DNA from: Notospermus geniculatus
Taxonomy: Eukaryota > Nemertea > Pilidiophora > Heteronemertea > Lineidae
Length of the DNA: 64,000 bases
Assembly: GCA_002633025.1 (NCBI GenBank)
Contig: NMRB01000006.1
Coordinates: 53,577-117,576, forward strand
Reading direction: 5' to 3'
The translations under genes and the position numbers were made by a program. How positions within the stretch are numbered: position 1 is the first letter of the stretch; the number at the start of each line of letters is the position of its first letter. Below, piece after piece: positions 24,501 to 34,815 of this stretch. Below the pieces are notes generated by a model. That model saw only the letters and a program-made list of their open reading frames with translations, did not search any database and was not told the origin of the DNA.

Positions 24501-24943
24501 TTTACAAATAAATTCCAAGGCTGTCTTGAGGCGATAGCTTTCGCTTTCTCTGGGGATGGATTTGATCCAAATCGCCACCACACCAGTCAGCAGTACAGCA
24601 TATGGAGCCAGGTGATGGCAATATTGAATCTGCCACCAGGGGTGAGAGATCTGACGGAGAATCTTCTTCTCATTGGATTAGTTCCAGGTGCGTACATGTT
24701 TGCTATTGCCAAGAATTAAACAATTGTCCATGATAATGTAATATTCATCATGTCATAAATCAACTATCGATGATGAAACTCCATCATTAGCCACGTCATG
24801 ATGACGTACACTAATTGCAATGTAGTGGACACTAATTATATATTTTTTACCATTCTCCTCTGCAGGTCCAAAAACGCCCAAAAACCTAGATGGATGTCAT
24901 CTGCTCTTGTCAAGGGAACTGGACCTGCTGGATCCAGATCAGA
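21549..24943 (+). CDS. Tnp2/Plavaka-like (CACTA superfamily) transposase, N-terminal exons
   Basis: Three exons join in frame: 21549-21891, 24184-24687 and 24866-24943 (phases 1, 1, 1). The first starts with an ATG directly after an acceptor (ttattacag). The protein begins with a Cys-rich part (CTCASVCKG, then TIRAH). A second zinc-ribbon-like part follows (CICGRY ... KCPLCGIDR). Then come hallmarks of the Tnp2 transposase core: AFAFSGDGFDPN, YSIWSQVMAILNLPPGVRD and LLIGLVPGPKTPKNLD. A possible donor (gatcaga|gtaaat) ends the third exon; otherwise translation stops a few codons later. The C-terminal half is not in the window, so the gene is incomplete or broken. Intron 1 is full of hairpin repeats. 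Confidence 0.75.
21951..22298. repeat. Two tandem hairpins of one family
   Basis: Hairpin one spans 21951-22117 and hairpin two 22131-22298. Each has TTTCCACTAC- or TTTCCATCAGA-type ends and GGTTTCCGGTGCGGTTTGCG-type arms pairing with CGCAAACCGC. They lie in intron 1 of the transposase gene. Confidence 0.7.
22297..22406. repeat. Hairpin repeat with GTATACGG ends
   Basis: TAGAAGTATACGG at 22297 is mirrored by CCGTATACTTCTA ending at 22406. GAAAACGCCGG and CCGGCGTTTTC form the next inner arms. It abuts the previous hairpin pair. Confidence 0.8.
22422..22595. repeat. Near-perfect hairpin repeat
   Basis: Arms of about 60 bp: AAGCTAGAAGCACATGTCCG at the left and its mirror at the right, then AAATGGTGCGATTTGC, GGCAGGGGTGTTTTTAAA and their mirrors. 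The close match between the arms points to a young copy. Confidence 0.9.
22600..24183. other. Intron remainder of the transposase gene
   Basis: It begins with GC-rich CGTTTT/AAAACGCC repeats (22600-22990). The rest has no exon that I trust. The plus-strand frames at 23500-24013 have no recognisable domain. Confidence 0.45.
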
Positions 24944-26133
24944 GTAAATAGGCCTTATCGCACCTAGCACATGGCCAATCAGCATAAATCAGCGAAGCGG
25001 AAAGGGCCCGACCATCAGCGCCCCCGCAGTACATTCACAATGCATCGCCCTGTGCATTGCCTGCATTTTTTGTCAACATTGGCCAATAAAAGTCACTTCC
25101 AAAAGCCGGATGTGCCAAAACTAACTAGATACGTGGGAGGCGGTATGAAGTGATTCAAATCTATAAATGTTTGACTACCGACCGTCTTCACGATCGAAAA
25201 AAATCGATGATTAATACACTGACAGGCCATAAACATCACCAAACATTATCACGCAAGTCCCGCCCCAACCCCGCGCTGATTGGTCAATACTGACACGTGA
25301 CCGTGGAGACAATAGAAAGGGGAATTACACAGGCAAAAATGTTGGATGAAAATTGGATATCCAGGCATTTTTTATATCCATTTTTCATCCGGCTGATGAA
25401 AAATGGATATAGAAAATGCCTGGATATCCAATTTTCATCAGAAATGTTTATCCATTTTTTATCAGATCTATATCCATTTTTCATCCAACAGCTTACATAA
25501 TATTTTCATCAGATATTTATGAAATTTGCATATACATGTACTGGTATGGATGATAGTGGTATATTGTTGCATTCCTTTCAAGTTGAGTCCCTTCATGCAT
25601 TTTCATTGCTTTACTTTTGCAATGCTGCATAATGTTGTGAGGTAGGCCTACATGTATGTAATGGAAATAAAGGAATAAAACAGTTGTATACTACTAGTAA
25701 TTGATTCAAATTTATTGATTTACCATAGATGTACAATGACATGCTACATCTGCAAACTAACAGGTGAACAATAGCAGTTCAATGCACAGACAATCTAACA
25801 ACCCTTTTTGATCACTCAGCGACTTCCAACGGGTTATCCCAGACCGTCACACATATATGATAGGAGAGACCCTTCCGCAAGTTGGTTTACTGCAAATTTT
25901 GTTGAATTCGGACTAGTTGATTTTATGAACTAATGAGAACCCGACGAACGATGTAAGTGCAGGGTCATCTCTGTAGATTTGAATAGGCTTTTTGGTAGGA
26001 TTTACCTATTATTACCTGCGGACGAAGGAGCACAAAGTGGCAGTTGTACAATAATCTGCTACCACAACGTACATGATAGGAAATATTCCCTGTAGCATTT
26101 TATTTTACAAGAAAAATAGGACAGAACCTATTT

Positions 26134-26960
26134 GTGGATTTTTCCTATATGACAAAAATGGGACGATGTTAACCGTCATACACGGTAAAATAAATTCTTA
26201 CAAATTGTATCGTGTATGGCGGCCTTTAAGGTGTGGACCAGGAGATGATGACAAATGACATAATCGGATTATGTAAACTACCAACTTACAGGCCGGTATC
26301 CCTATTGACCAAAAAACAAGGCAGTGGTCAGCAGTCTGTTTGTGTGATTTTCATTATTTATTCCATTCAGCAATGTAAATACATACACAAACTTCATTCT
26401 GGAGTTACGTTTTGAACATTTTGAGCACTCATTCATTTGAGTAACCATGTAAACTCACTGAGTATTCTTTTGAATTTCTTGTCCGCTCATCTAAACTCAC
26501 TGAGTATTCATTCGAACATTTTGACCACTCATTTAAACCATTTGAGTACTCATCTAAACTCACTGAGTATCCTTTGGACCATCAATCTAAACTCACTCAC
26601 TGAGTATTCATTTGAACATTTTGACCACTCATTTAAACCATTTGAGTAGGGCCTACTCATCCAAACTCACTGAGTTTTCATTTGAAGATTTTGACCACCC
26701 ATTTAAACCATTTGAGTACTCATTTAAACTCACTGAACACATTTGAACATTTTGACCACCCATTTAAACCATTTGAGTACTCATCTAAAGTCACTGAGTA
26801 TTCATTTGAACATTTTGACCACCCATTTAAACCATTTGAGTACTCATCTAAACTCACTGAGTATTCATTTGAACATTTTGACCACTCATTTAAACCATTT
26901 GAGTATCCTTTAGACCACCCACTTAAACCCTTTGAGTACTCATCTAAACTTTCACTTTGA
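26134..26960. repeat. Duplicated block and about 65-bp minisatellite, copy 1
   Basis: The first 570 bp or so are nearly identical to 27958-28530. The distal part is a minisatellite built from ACTCACTGAGTATTCATTTG, AACATTTTGACCACTCATTT and AAACCATTTGAGTACTCATC phrases. Open frames here on either strand are repeat artefacts. Confidence 0.9.
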
Positions 26961-27340
26961 TGGGTTGAATTATAATCATTGCCGTCACCATCATAATCAT
27001 CACCATCATCATTATAATCATCACCGCCATCATTATAATCATCGCCGTCATCATTACAACTTGCAACACTTTCATTTCTGGCAAAATCTACAGTCTTCTG
27101 TGTTGTTTGATATTGTGTTGACCTGCAGGAGTAGGAGTATTCATTTGAACATTTTGACCACTCATTTAAACCATTTGAGTATCCCTTGGACCACCCACTT
27201 AAACCATTTGAGTACTCATCTAAACTTTCACTTTGATGGGTTGAATTATAATCATTGCCGTCACCATCATAATCATCACCATCATCATTATAATCATCAC
27301 CGCCATCATTATAATCATCGCCGTCATCATTACAAAACCA
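26961..27340. repeat. Trinucleotide-type repeats (ATC/ATT/GCC mixtures), two copies
   Basis: CACCATCATAATCATCACC-type tracts occur at about 26975-27055 and 27245-27335, each preceded by the same minisatellite phrase. They produce His/Asn-rich frames on the plus strand and Asp/Tyr-rich frames on the minus strand. I do not regard either as a gene. Confidence 0.8.
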
Positions 27341-27349
27341 ATTAGCCAG

Positions 27350-27439
27350 GAGTCGTGATACAGCCAGAAAGTTTGCAGCGCAGTCCATCATGACCCATGT
27401 GATTAGTGGTGGCTTTTACAGAGACGGTGACGAAAAGTG
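27350..27439 (+). CDS. Candidate 90-nt exon, copy 1
   Basis: An acceptor-like gccag precedes it and a donor (gtg|gtatgt) follows. The frame reads ARKFAAQSIMTH and then GGFYRDGDEKW. Copy 2 at 27824-27913 differs by a few substitutions. The phases do not fit directly onto the exon at 28605, so use in the same transcript is unproven. Confidence 0.35.
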
Positions 27440-27823
27440 GTATGTGGCAAAATTAATCATTTTGGATGAATTCATATGTTAATATATTTAACAACCTTAG
27501 TATGATCTTTTACACATGCCTATAATTAAAAAGAGATAAGAGAGGGCTCTTATCGATTTGCTGTTATCACCATTTTGTCAGGATATTTTGTGGAATTTTT
27601 CCCCTTGCAACAACATGTTGAATGGGGGTATTACCTGACAGCATTTGGAAACAGAAGTTGATATTCATACACCTCAGATTCAAGTTTGATGTCTTTGATA
27701 TTTTCCAATATTGGCTTGATAGAAAAATACTTGTTTTATCCAAAAGCTTACCGGGAAGATCGATTTGAGAAGTTGCATGGAACCATCCGAAAGCAACTAT
27801 TTTAATCAAAACCAATAAGCCAG

Positions 27824-27913
27824 GAGTTGTGATACTGCCAGAAAGTTTGCAGCGCAGTCCATCATGACCCATGTGATTAGTGGTGGCTTTTACAGAGACG
27901 GTGACGAAAAGTG
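27824..27913 (+). CDS. Candidate 90-nt exon, copy 2
   Basis: Same length, borders and peptide as copy 1 (27350-27439). It is followed directly by the second copy of the duplicated block. The encoded peptide is preserved between copies apart from one or two residues. Confidence 0.35.
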
Positions 27914-27957
27914 GTATGTGGCAAAATTAATCATTTTGTTTGAATTCATATGTTATA

Positions 27958-28600
27958 TGGATTTTTTCCTATATGACAAAAATGGGACGATGTTAACCGT
28001 CATACACGGTAAAATAAATTCTTACAAATCGTATCGTGTATGGCGGCCTTTAAGGTGTGGACCAGGAGATGATGACAAATGACATAATCGGATTATGTAA
28101 ACTACCAACTTACAGGCCGGTATCCCTATTGACCAAAAAACAAGGCAGTGGTCAGCAGTCTGTTTGTGTGATTTTCATTATTTATTCCATTCAGCAATGT
28201 AAATACATACACAAACTTCATTCTGGAGTTACGTTTTGAACATTTTGAGCACTCATTCATTTGAGTAACCATGTAAACTCACTGAGTATTCTTTTGAATT
28301 TCTTGTCCGCTCATCTAAACTCACTGAGTATTCATTCGAACATTTTGACCACTCATTTAAACCATTTGAGTACTCATCTAAACTCACTAAGTATCCTTTG
28401 GACCATCAATCTAAACTCACTCACTGAGTATTCATTTGATCATTTTGACCACTCATTTAAACCATTTGAGTAGGGCCTACTCATCCAAACTCACTGAGTT
28501 TTCATTTGAAGATTTTGACCACCCATTTAATTCTTTTGAAAATGTTGACCACTCATTTAAACCATTTGAGTACTCATCTGTACTCACTGAGTATTCACTT
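27958..28600. repeat. Duplicated block and minisatellite, copy 2
   Basis: It repeats 26134-26707 almost base for base (a few substitutions), then a shorter minisatellite. It ends next to the acceptor of the exon at 28605. Confidence 0.9.
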
Positions 28601-28604
28601 GCAG

Positions 28605-30742
28605 GAACAATATGATGCCTTCCTTAAAGAGGAATTTGCCAATGATGTTTGGGGGAGTGAGGAAAGAATAAAGGTAAGGTTACCGGTGATGTTGACCAGG
28701 ACTTTTAATAATGGTAACTTGTTTCATGAAATTCATACTTTCACCTCACTTCATAGCCATTGATAGCTATCTCGCATCATCACAAATACCAGCATAACAC
28801 ATGTACATGGGTAATTTACCTTCCAGGAGAAATGTCGAACATTGTTGCAAGAAAAGGGGTATCCCACAACTGCTCTTGTGATTCAAGAGTGCCTCAATCA
28901 CAAGAGAAATAAATTCACTCACTGGAGGAGCGAGATAAAAAGCAAGGTAGATACTTAAACCAATATGATAAAACACAACTTATTTTCATAGCTATTTTTA
29001 CCTCACTGGGGTGAGCTATTACGATGGTGCAGCGTCCGTCGTCTGTCGTTGTCCGTTAGCAGGGCACTTTTCGTAACCGCTGGAGCTATTGATCTGAAAC
29101 TTGGTACATATATACACCTAGGTCAGATGACCCACGACACCAAGTTTCGGTCCCATTCGATTCTCAGTTTGGCCACCAGGTGGCGGAAACCAAAAACACA
29201 AAAAGTGCAATAAATCCTGAACTAAGGAGCAGATCATCACCAAATTTTTATCATAGGTGTAGCTAATAAGGATACATAATAACATTTGTAACAGATTTTT
29301 GATTTGACCTACTTTTCAAGGTCACAGAGGTCAAAGTTCGACAAAAGTGACGAACCTGTCACAGTTAGTCGTTATTTCACCAAAAACACAAAAAGTGCAA
29401 TAAATCCTGAACTAATGACAGATGACCTTTATGTCCATGTGAAGTTTCGGCCCGATCAGACATCCAGTATAATGGCCGCCAGGTGGCGTAACCCGAAAAT
29501 TATCAAAGTGCTGTAACTCATGAACGACTTGACCCAAAGCGCTTCAATTCAATGTGCTATGTGGTCCCCTGCAGATGACCTTTATGTGCATGTGAAGTTC
29601 CAGCCCGATCGGACATCCAATATGGCCGCCAGGTGGCATAAGCCCCAAATCATCAAAGTCTTTTCTGGGAATGACTTGACCCAGATTGCTCATAACTGAT
29701 ATGTACCTCCCTCTGTCATTAGACTATGTCCAACCCAGTGAGGACCATTTCATTCACGCTGTGAACCTGCTAAGGGGCACTGAAAATGTATTTAATGACA
29801 TAATTTTTTAACATCGTGTGACATCATTTACATTTACATTGAAGTCACATTTTTTTTGGGAAGGGGCTGTTGCATTATTGTGGGATTCAACCTCGGGATT
29901 CAGATTGAAAAATGAGGTATACTATCAATCATCATTTCTTTTTAGATGACAACCAGAAGAAAAGGTCAGAATGTTATGACAATGAAAATCAACAAGTTGA
30001 ACGAATTCCTCTTCCATAGGAATTCGGTGTCCGAGGCATCAAAAAAACAGTGCCTGACAATTGTAAGTTTGCAGTTTAAAGCGGGAAATATCTAAAATTA
30101 ATAGAGTACATTTATGAGGTGCAATGCAACGTTTTAGAGAGGCCTTCAATAGTGAAGTCTGATTTGATAAGCCAAGTCAGCTGACCATGAGTACCACCAG
30201 TACTATAAACTCACTCCTATACCATGTTTTCCCAGCTGATTTTGCAGAATCAAACCCCAGTGAAAAAAAGTCTATTGCCATTTGTTCTACGTTGGCCACA
30301 TTTTCAGGCTTTCCTATTGAAAATGAAAATGAAATAATGAGCATTAATTATTAGGGACCTTGGTAACTGAACAAGACTTTCATCAGTTCAGGACAGGATG
30401 TCAGGAGAAATTCAGTTTTAATCACATTTTAGGGTTCAGTGATTATAGGGCTTCTAATGTTGTGGGCAACAACATCCTTTGAAACTTAGTTTTGTGGTAT
30501 AGATTTATTTGGTATGAGATTGAAAGCCTGAGAGGGTCATTAGTGGTACTTCTCATGAGTAGTAAGTGACTTTCCATTTTTTTCAGCGTTCCTTCTGCTA
30601 CAGGCATAGAGATGATGAGGTTGAGGACTTCTGGAAAGAATATGTTCATTTCAGAAATGACATTCAGGACATAGAAGATATGTGGAAGAGAATGGAAGCA
30701 CTGGATGAAAAGCGGGTCAGCAGAGTTCTGAGCGAGTTATAA
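28605..30742 (+). CDS. Spliced gene inside the TIR element, unrecognised small basic protein
   Basis: Four exons with consensus borders and phase 0 throughout: 28605-28673, 28827-28946, 29946-30062 and 30587-30742 (TAA). Together they give 153 codons. The peptide is charged and helix-rich: FLKEEFANDVWGSEERIK, then a CRTLLQEKGYPTTALVIQE part, a Lys/Asn-rich part, and a C-terminal DFWKEYVHFRND ... MWKRMEALDEKR helix. I do not recognise the family. Its place inside the TIRs and its basic, helical character would fit a DNA-binding accessory protein like TNPA of CACTA elements, but that is inference. More exons may lie upstream. Confidence 0.55.
28990..29760. repeat. Dispersed repeat of the GGTGAGCTATTACG type
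   Basis: CTCACTGGGGTGAGCTATTACG, then GAGCTATTGATCTGAAACTTGG, GGTCAGATGACC and several GGCCGCCAGGTGGC phrases. The last occur at spaced intervals (about 29165, 29474, 29624). This wording is typical of moderately repeated DNA in marine invertebrates. It lies in an intron and shows no gene. Confidence 0.5.
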
Positions 30743-30772
30743 TAATGACCCGTCATTGAACTGTGTAAATAT

Positions 30773-30976
30773 GGTACATAAAAAGTCAATTTCCAGAATG
30801 TTTGCGAATTTTTCACCCCAAACAGGGTCTTCTTCAGGCTGGAACTTTACAATCCGAAACTCTAGAACAGTCTGTTCTAGAGTTTCGGATTGTAAAGTTG
30901 CAGCCTGAAGAAGACCCCGGTTGGGGTGAAAAATTCGCAAAACATTCTGGAAATCGACTTTTTTATATACCGGGTA
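30773..30976. repeat. Near-perfect foldback just after the gene's stop codon
   Basis: Arms meet at CTAGAACAG/CTGTTCTAG near 30870 and extend about 95 bp each way, through GAAGAAGACCC and TTTTTCACCCC and their mirrors. A related sequence (CCCCGGTTGGGGTCGAAAATTCG) lies at 42725. Confidence 0.9.
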
Positions 30977-31415
30977 TCTATTGTGTGTCGACTTTTGCGG
31001 TTGCCTTCTCTTTGTAAATATGGTACAAATACTTATTAATAAAAAGTATAAACAAAATCTTCTGTATTTCTTTTTATTTCTACAAGGAATATTCTCTAAT
31101 GTAGGCCTAGTCTGCAGTATCTATCGTATCCATCCAGCTGTTCAATATAAACCACTTAATTTGGTGGTAGAATGGCAGAAAAAACAATATAATGAAAAAG
31201 GAAAAAGAGGAAAAGGAGGAAAGTAACCCATTACCCATGTATAAAGTTTTCATCCATGTTGGATGAAAATTGGATATAAATTGGATGAAAATCGGATATA
31301 AATTGTCTGATGAAAATCTTATAGATAGCATTTTCTATATCCATTTTTCATCCTATTTGGATGTCCATTTTTCATCCGATTTATATCCAATTTTCATCTA
31401 ACACTTTTGCCTGTG

Positions 31416-32567
31416 TATATTTATGCAGATGACTGTTCACTATTTTTCCCAGTTGGCCAGGATGCTAATCCGTCTTCTTCTACTACTCTCATTCAGGAGG
31501 ACCTCAATCGCCTGTTCTCTTGGTCTCAACTGTGGCATCTTGACTTTAAAGCTGCCAAAAGTAAAGAAGTGATATTTCATTCCGCAAGATTGAAAGTTCC
31601 CAGTTTCCATTCTTTGTTTGTTGGTAACGATAAGATACCGGTCGGACATTCCCATAAACACCTTGGTCTCACTCTTGATGATAAGTTGTCATTTGATGAA
31701 CATCTCACTGGAGTTATTGTTAAATGTAACACCTTGTTGAATCCTCTGAAGTCTCTCAAACAGACACTTCAATCGAAACACCTTGAACGGTTGTACTTTT
31801 CCTTTATTTTACCTCATTTGGAATATGGTTCTATGATATTTGCCTCAGCTAATGCTAGCATCCTGGCCAAACTCGACCAAGTCCATTATAGGGCTGCATT
31901 AATTGTCAGTGGATGCATCATGGGCACTAGTAGTGCCAAAGTACTTAAATGTTTGGATTGGATCTGGATGTCGTTAGATCAGCGTAGAAAAGAGAAAAAG
32001 TTGGTCATTATGTATGATGTTGCAAATAACCGAGTTCCTCCTTATGTCTCTGATAATTTTACTCAATATAGACACCTCGTGCATGATGCTAGACTCCGGA
32101 ACCCACAGCCTTATAGATTGCCTGTTCATTGCTCACAGCGTTTCATGAAATCTACTGTTCCTGATTGTATCAAGCTTTGGAATTCCTTACCTCATCACCT
32201 TAGACAAAGTTACTCCAGAAATTCTTTTAAGTACAATACTCGAGTGCATTTAAAAGGGAGAAAAAACTATCTTGTTTGCACCAAAATGAACATACCGCGT
32301 AAAGATGAAATTTTACTCAATAGAACACGCTGTGATCTCATTTTTAGATCTCATTACTTTACCCACAATTTTGAAAGTGTTCGTAATCCAGCGTGTCAGT
32401 GTGGGTCCAGGTCTCAAACTACCAAGCACTTGTTCTTCCATTGCCCTCTTTTGGATCATTTACGTCACAAATTGTTTACCGACCTCGGTCTGCTGCCTTT
32501 GTTTACAATCTCCTATAATAGCTTCCTAAACAATGATGACAGATTGCGACGCGGATTTCCGGTCTAA
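31416..32567 (+). pseudogene. LINE reverse transcriptase, 5'-truncated (starts at YADD)
   Basis: The open frame runs 380 codons to TAA at 32565. It opens with YADD (31422-31433), the catalytic motif of reverse transcriptase palm subdomain C, so the fingers and earlier palm motifs are missing. It continues with HKHLGLTLDDKLSFDEH (motif E region) and a thumb. It ends with the CQCG ... TKHLFFHCP zinc-knuckle-like motif seen in Jockey/CR1-type LINEs. The frame has no stops, so the copy is fairly young. The truncation point coincides with the right end of the 6.1-kb TIR element. Confidence 0.9.
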
Positions 32568-33068
32568 AAATAGTACATCAACGCCGAAACTACCAAAAAA
32601 TTTCAACTTGGGAATGAGTTATTAGAACTCCCTGCGGCCTGTATTGTTCTCCTACCTGGTTATTATCAATCATAACGAATTGATCTATGTAACAACGTTG
32701 AGTTATTCGCAAAAAGGTTTGTCTTTCTATTGGAAAGTTTCGGGAAACTACCCTCAGCAAAGCGGAAATTTGCGTTGTCTGAACAAAGTTGTCAATCATT
32801 CGTCCCACGTTTCATAACACACTTATTGCTCCTGTCTGTTACATAGATTTAGGTCTGCACTTTCACTACAGCTGACCAGAAACAAAGCGGACAGCTTAAT
32901 TATTTCTATTAACTCATTCCCGTAATTAGTAAATATCTGACCAAAGATCCAATCATATGCAGATAAGTATGTCGTCATACGGGTCCAAGTAGCCAATCAA
33001 ATCGCGGAGAATTAGACAGGCGACTGGAGAGCAAGCATTCAAAAGACCTATTGTGTTCTAACAGTCGT
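32568..33068. other. LINE 3' flank and unassigned DNA
   Basis: No exon or repeat border that I can support. The first part may be the LINE 3' UTR. Confidence 0.4.
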
Positions 33069-33479
33069 GACGTGTGTAAATTCATAGTTATTCAGGTTAG
33101 GGGCCTAGAAAACCATTGTGTTGCAACCTTGTACGCTGCTTGATCCGCAGCGTTTAGCCACAGGATAACCACACGCGGTTAACATTCCTGCGTTTACGCG
33201 CAGACGGGTTGAAGAAAAGAGTAGAATGACTCTAAACAAGGCCTGTAGGTTGTTCAAATTGTTCTTTTGTCCTCCTGCAGCCTGTAGGTTGTTCAAATTT
33301 TTCTTTTGTCCTCCTGCAGCTGGACAAAGGAAAGTTAACCACGGGTGATTATCCTGCGGGTAAACGCTGCCGATCAAGCAGCGCACAAAATCGCAAAACA
33401 ATGGTTTTCTAGGCCCTTAACCTGAATAAGTGTGAATTTACACGCGTGTTGACCTAATCGCGCGTTGTAAATACGGCCC
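33069..33479. repeat. GGGCCGTATT-family foldback, left end lost
   Basis: The right arm ends TGTAAATACGGCCC and the inner arms pair (CCTAGAAAACCATTG and mirror). The left arm lacks the outer 25 bp or so. The interior has GCTGCTTGATC, CCTGCAGC and TTGTTCAAATT words in both directions. A full copy is at 46419-46818. Confidence 0.8.
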
Positions 33480-34030
33480 AGTGATGGAGATTAAAAGAAA
33501 ATTTCATCTGCTACACGATGATGTTAGTTTTACTGTCGGTTGACCAAAAAAAAACGGGTTATTTTCATGCCAGAAATAAATGGAAATAACTTTAGAAAAA
33601 CGACATTTTGGTCACAACGCTCGGAGCGACGCCGTGTGGTGCTAGTACAGCGCCGTCATCACCACAGTGGTGACATTCTGACTGTCCGACAACTTCCTCC
33701 ATAATTACAGATTTTCTGACCAGGACAGAAGAGATCACTCGTCAAGATCTGCTTTATATATATAAACGTTTCTGAGAATCCCATTCTGACCTGGCCCATT
33801 TCCTGGTGACCGTTCAAAAATCATTAAATATCCATCATGGTGTCTCAGTCGGTAAATGTTGTTCGGTCGGCCATGTTGTTTAGCTGTTGGCATAGAACGC
33901 AAATTCTTAGCTTGTGGAGGAAAAGAGGCCTTTTTTTATTGAAATGTGAACTTTCCTGATCCGTTTTTGACGAGGCCTTCCTTTGGATCAGGAATCTTCT
34001 GCAGTACAAAGCCCGAGAGGAAAGGACTCC

Positions 34031-34646
34031 TACGGTGGCCCATAGAGCTCATTGATGAAAAATATTTACATTTGCAATTTTTTTTCAATTCGATAATTTG
34101 TCTTGGGGTTTGTAAAATTTTCAGAAGTTCCCACCGCGGTGATAATGTTTCCACCGCGGTGGAAACATTCCCACCGCGGTGGAAATCATTTTCACCGCGG
34201 TGGAAATGTTTTCACCGCGGTGGGAAGTTCTCACCGCGGTGAAAACGTTTCCACCGCGGTGGAAACATTCCCACCGCGGTGGAAACATTCCCACCGCGGT
34301 GGAAACATTCTCACCGCGGTGAAAATGATTTCCACCGCGGTGGGAATGTTTCCACCGCGGTGGAAACATTCTCACCGCGGTGGAAACGTTTTCACCGCGG
34401 TGAGAACTTCCCACCGCGGTGAAAACATTTCCACCGCGGTGGAAACATTCTCACCGCGGTGGAAACATTCTCACCGCGGTGAAAATGATTTCCACCGCGG
34501 TGGGAATGTTTCCACCGCGGTGGAAACATTATCACCGCGGTGGGAACTTCTGAAAATTTTACAAACCCCAAGAAAAAAATTATCGAATTGAAAAAAAAAA
34601 TGCAAATGTAAATATTTTTCATCAATGAGCTCTATGGGCCACCGTA
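34031..34646. mobile_element. Foldback element made of 21 CACCGCGGTG palindromes
   Basis: The outer arms (34031-34133 and 34541-34646) are near-perfect reverse complements, starting TACGGTGGCCCATAGAGCTC. GACTCC flanks both sides (34025-34030 and 34647-34652) as a 6-bp target-site duplication. The interior is an array, period about 20 bp, of the perfect palindrome CACCGCGGTG joined by GGAAACATTC-like linkers; I count 21 copies. Frames across it are repeat artefacts. Confidence 0.92.
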
Positions 34647-34697
34647 GACTCCCTATTACGAATATCATCTCGCAGCAGTGATCGTTATAAAAACCTA

Positions 34698-34815
34698 GGG
34701 CCGTATTCTAGAAGCTTCCTTAAGTGTAAGGTCGACCTTTAGCTATTGTTTGCAGGGTAGAATACAATAGATTAAGGTCGACCTTACACTAAAGGAAGCT
34801 TCTAGAATACGGCCC
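34698..34815. repeat. GGGCCGTATT-family MITE with CTA duplication
   Basis: GGGCCGTATTCTAGAAGCTT is mirrored by AAGCTTCTAGAATACGGCCC. Arms of about 50 bp include TAAGGTCGACCTT. CTA lies on both sides (34695-34697 and 34816-34818). 118 bp, non-coding. Confidence 0.9.

Larger units (their letters stand above)
25328..31415. mobile_element. 6.1-kb TIR element with CACTA-style subterminal repeats
   Basis: The left end CACAGGCAAAAATGTTGG (25328) and the reverse complement of the right end (CACAGGCAAAAGTGTTAG, from 31415) match at 31 of 33 positions by my count. Both ends are flanked by TA. Within about 170 bp of each end, some six copies of a 17-bp word (TGATGAAAAATGGATAT and variants) occur in both orientations, as in the subterminal regions of CACTA/EnSpm elements. 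The interior carries minisatellites, a duplicated block and a spliced gene (28605-30742). No transposase core is visible inside, so it is non-autonomous or a new type. Confidence 0.75.

Noticed and set aside
26720-27391. 223-codon minus-strand frame rich in Asp, Tyr, Asn and Ser
   Set aside because: It is the translation of two minisatellite blocks and two ATC-type repeat tracts. All frames across them are open because of the repeat, and there are no non-repeat segments with gene character apart from the exon copies on the other strand.
34103-34591. 162-codon frame of PPRWKHSHRGG-type repeats, on both strands
   Set aside because: Direct translation of the CACCGCGGTG array; the palindromic unit opens the same frames on both strands.
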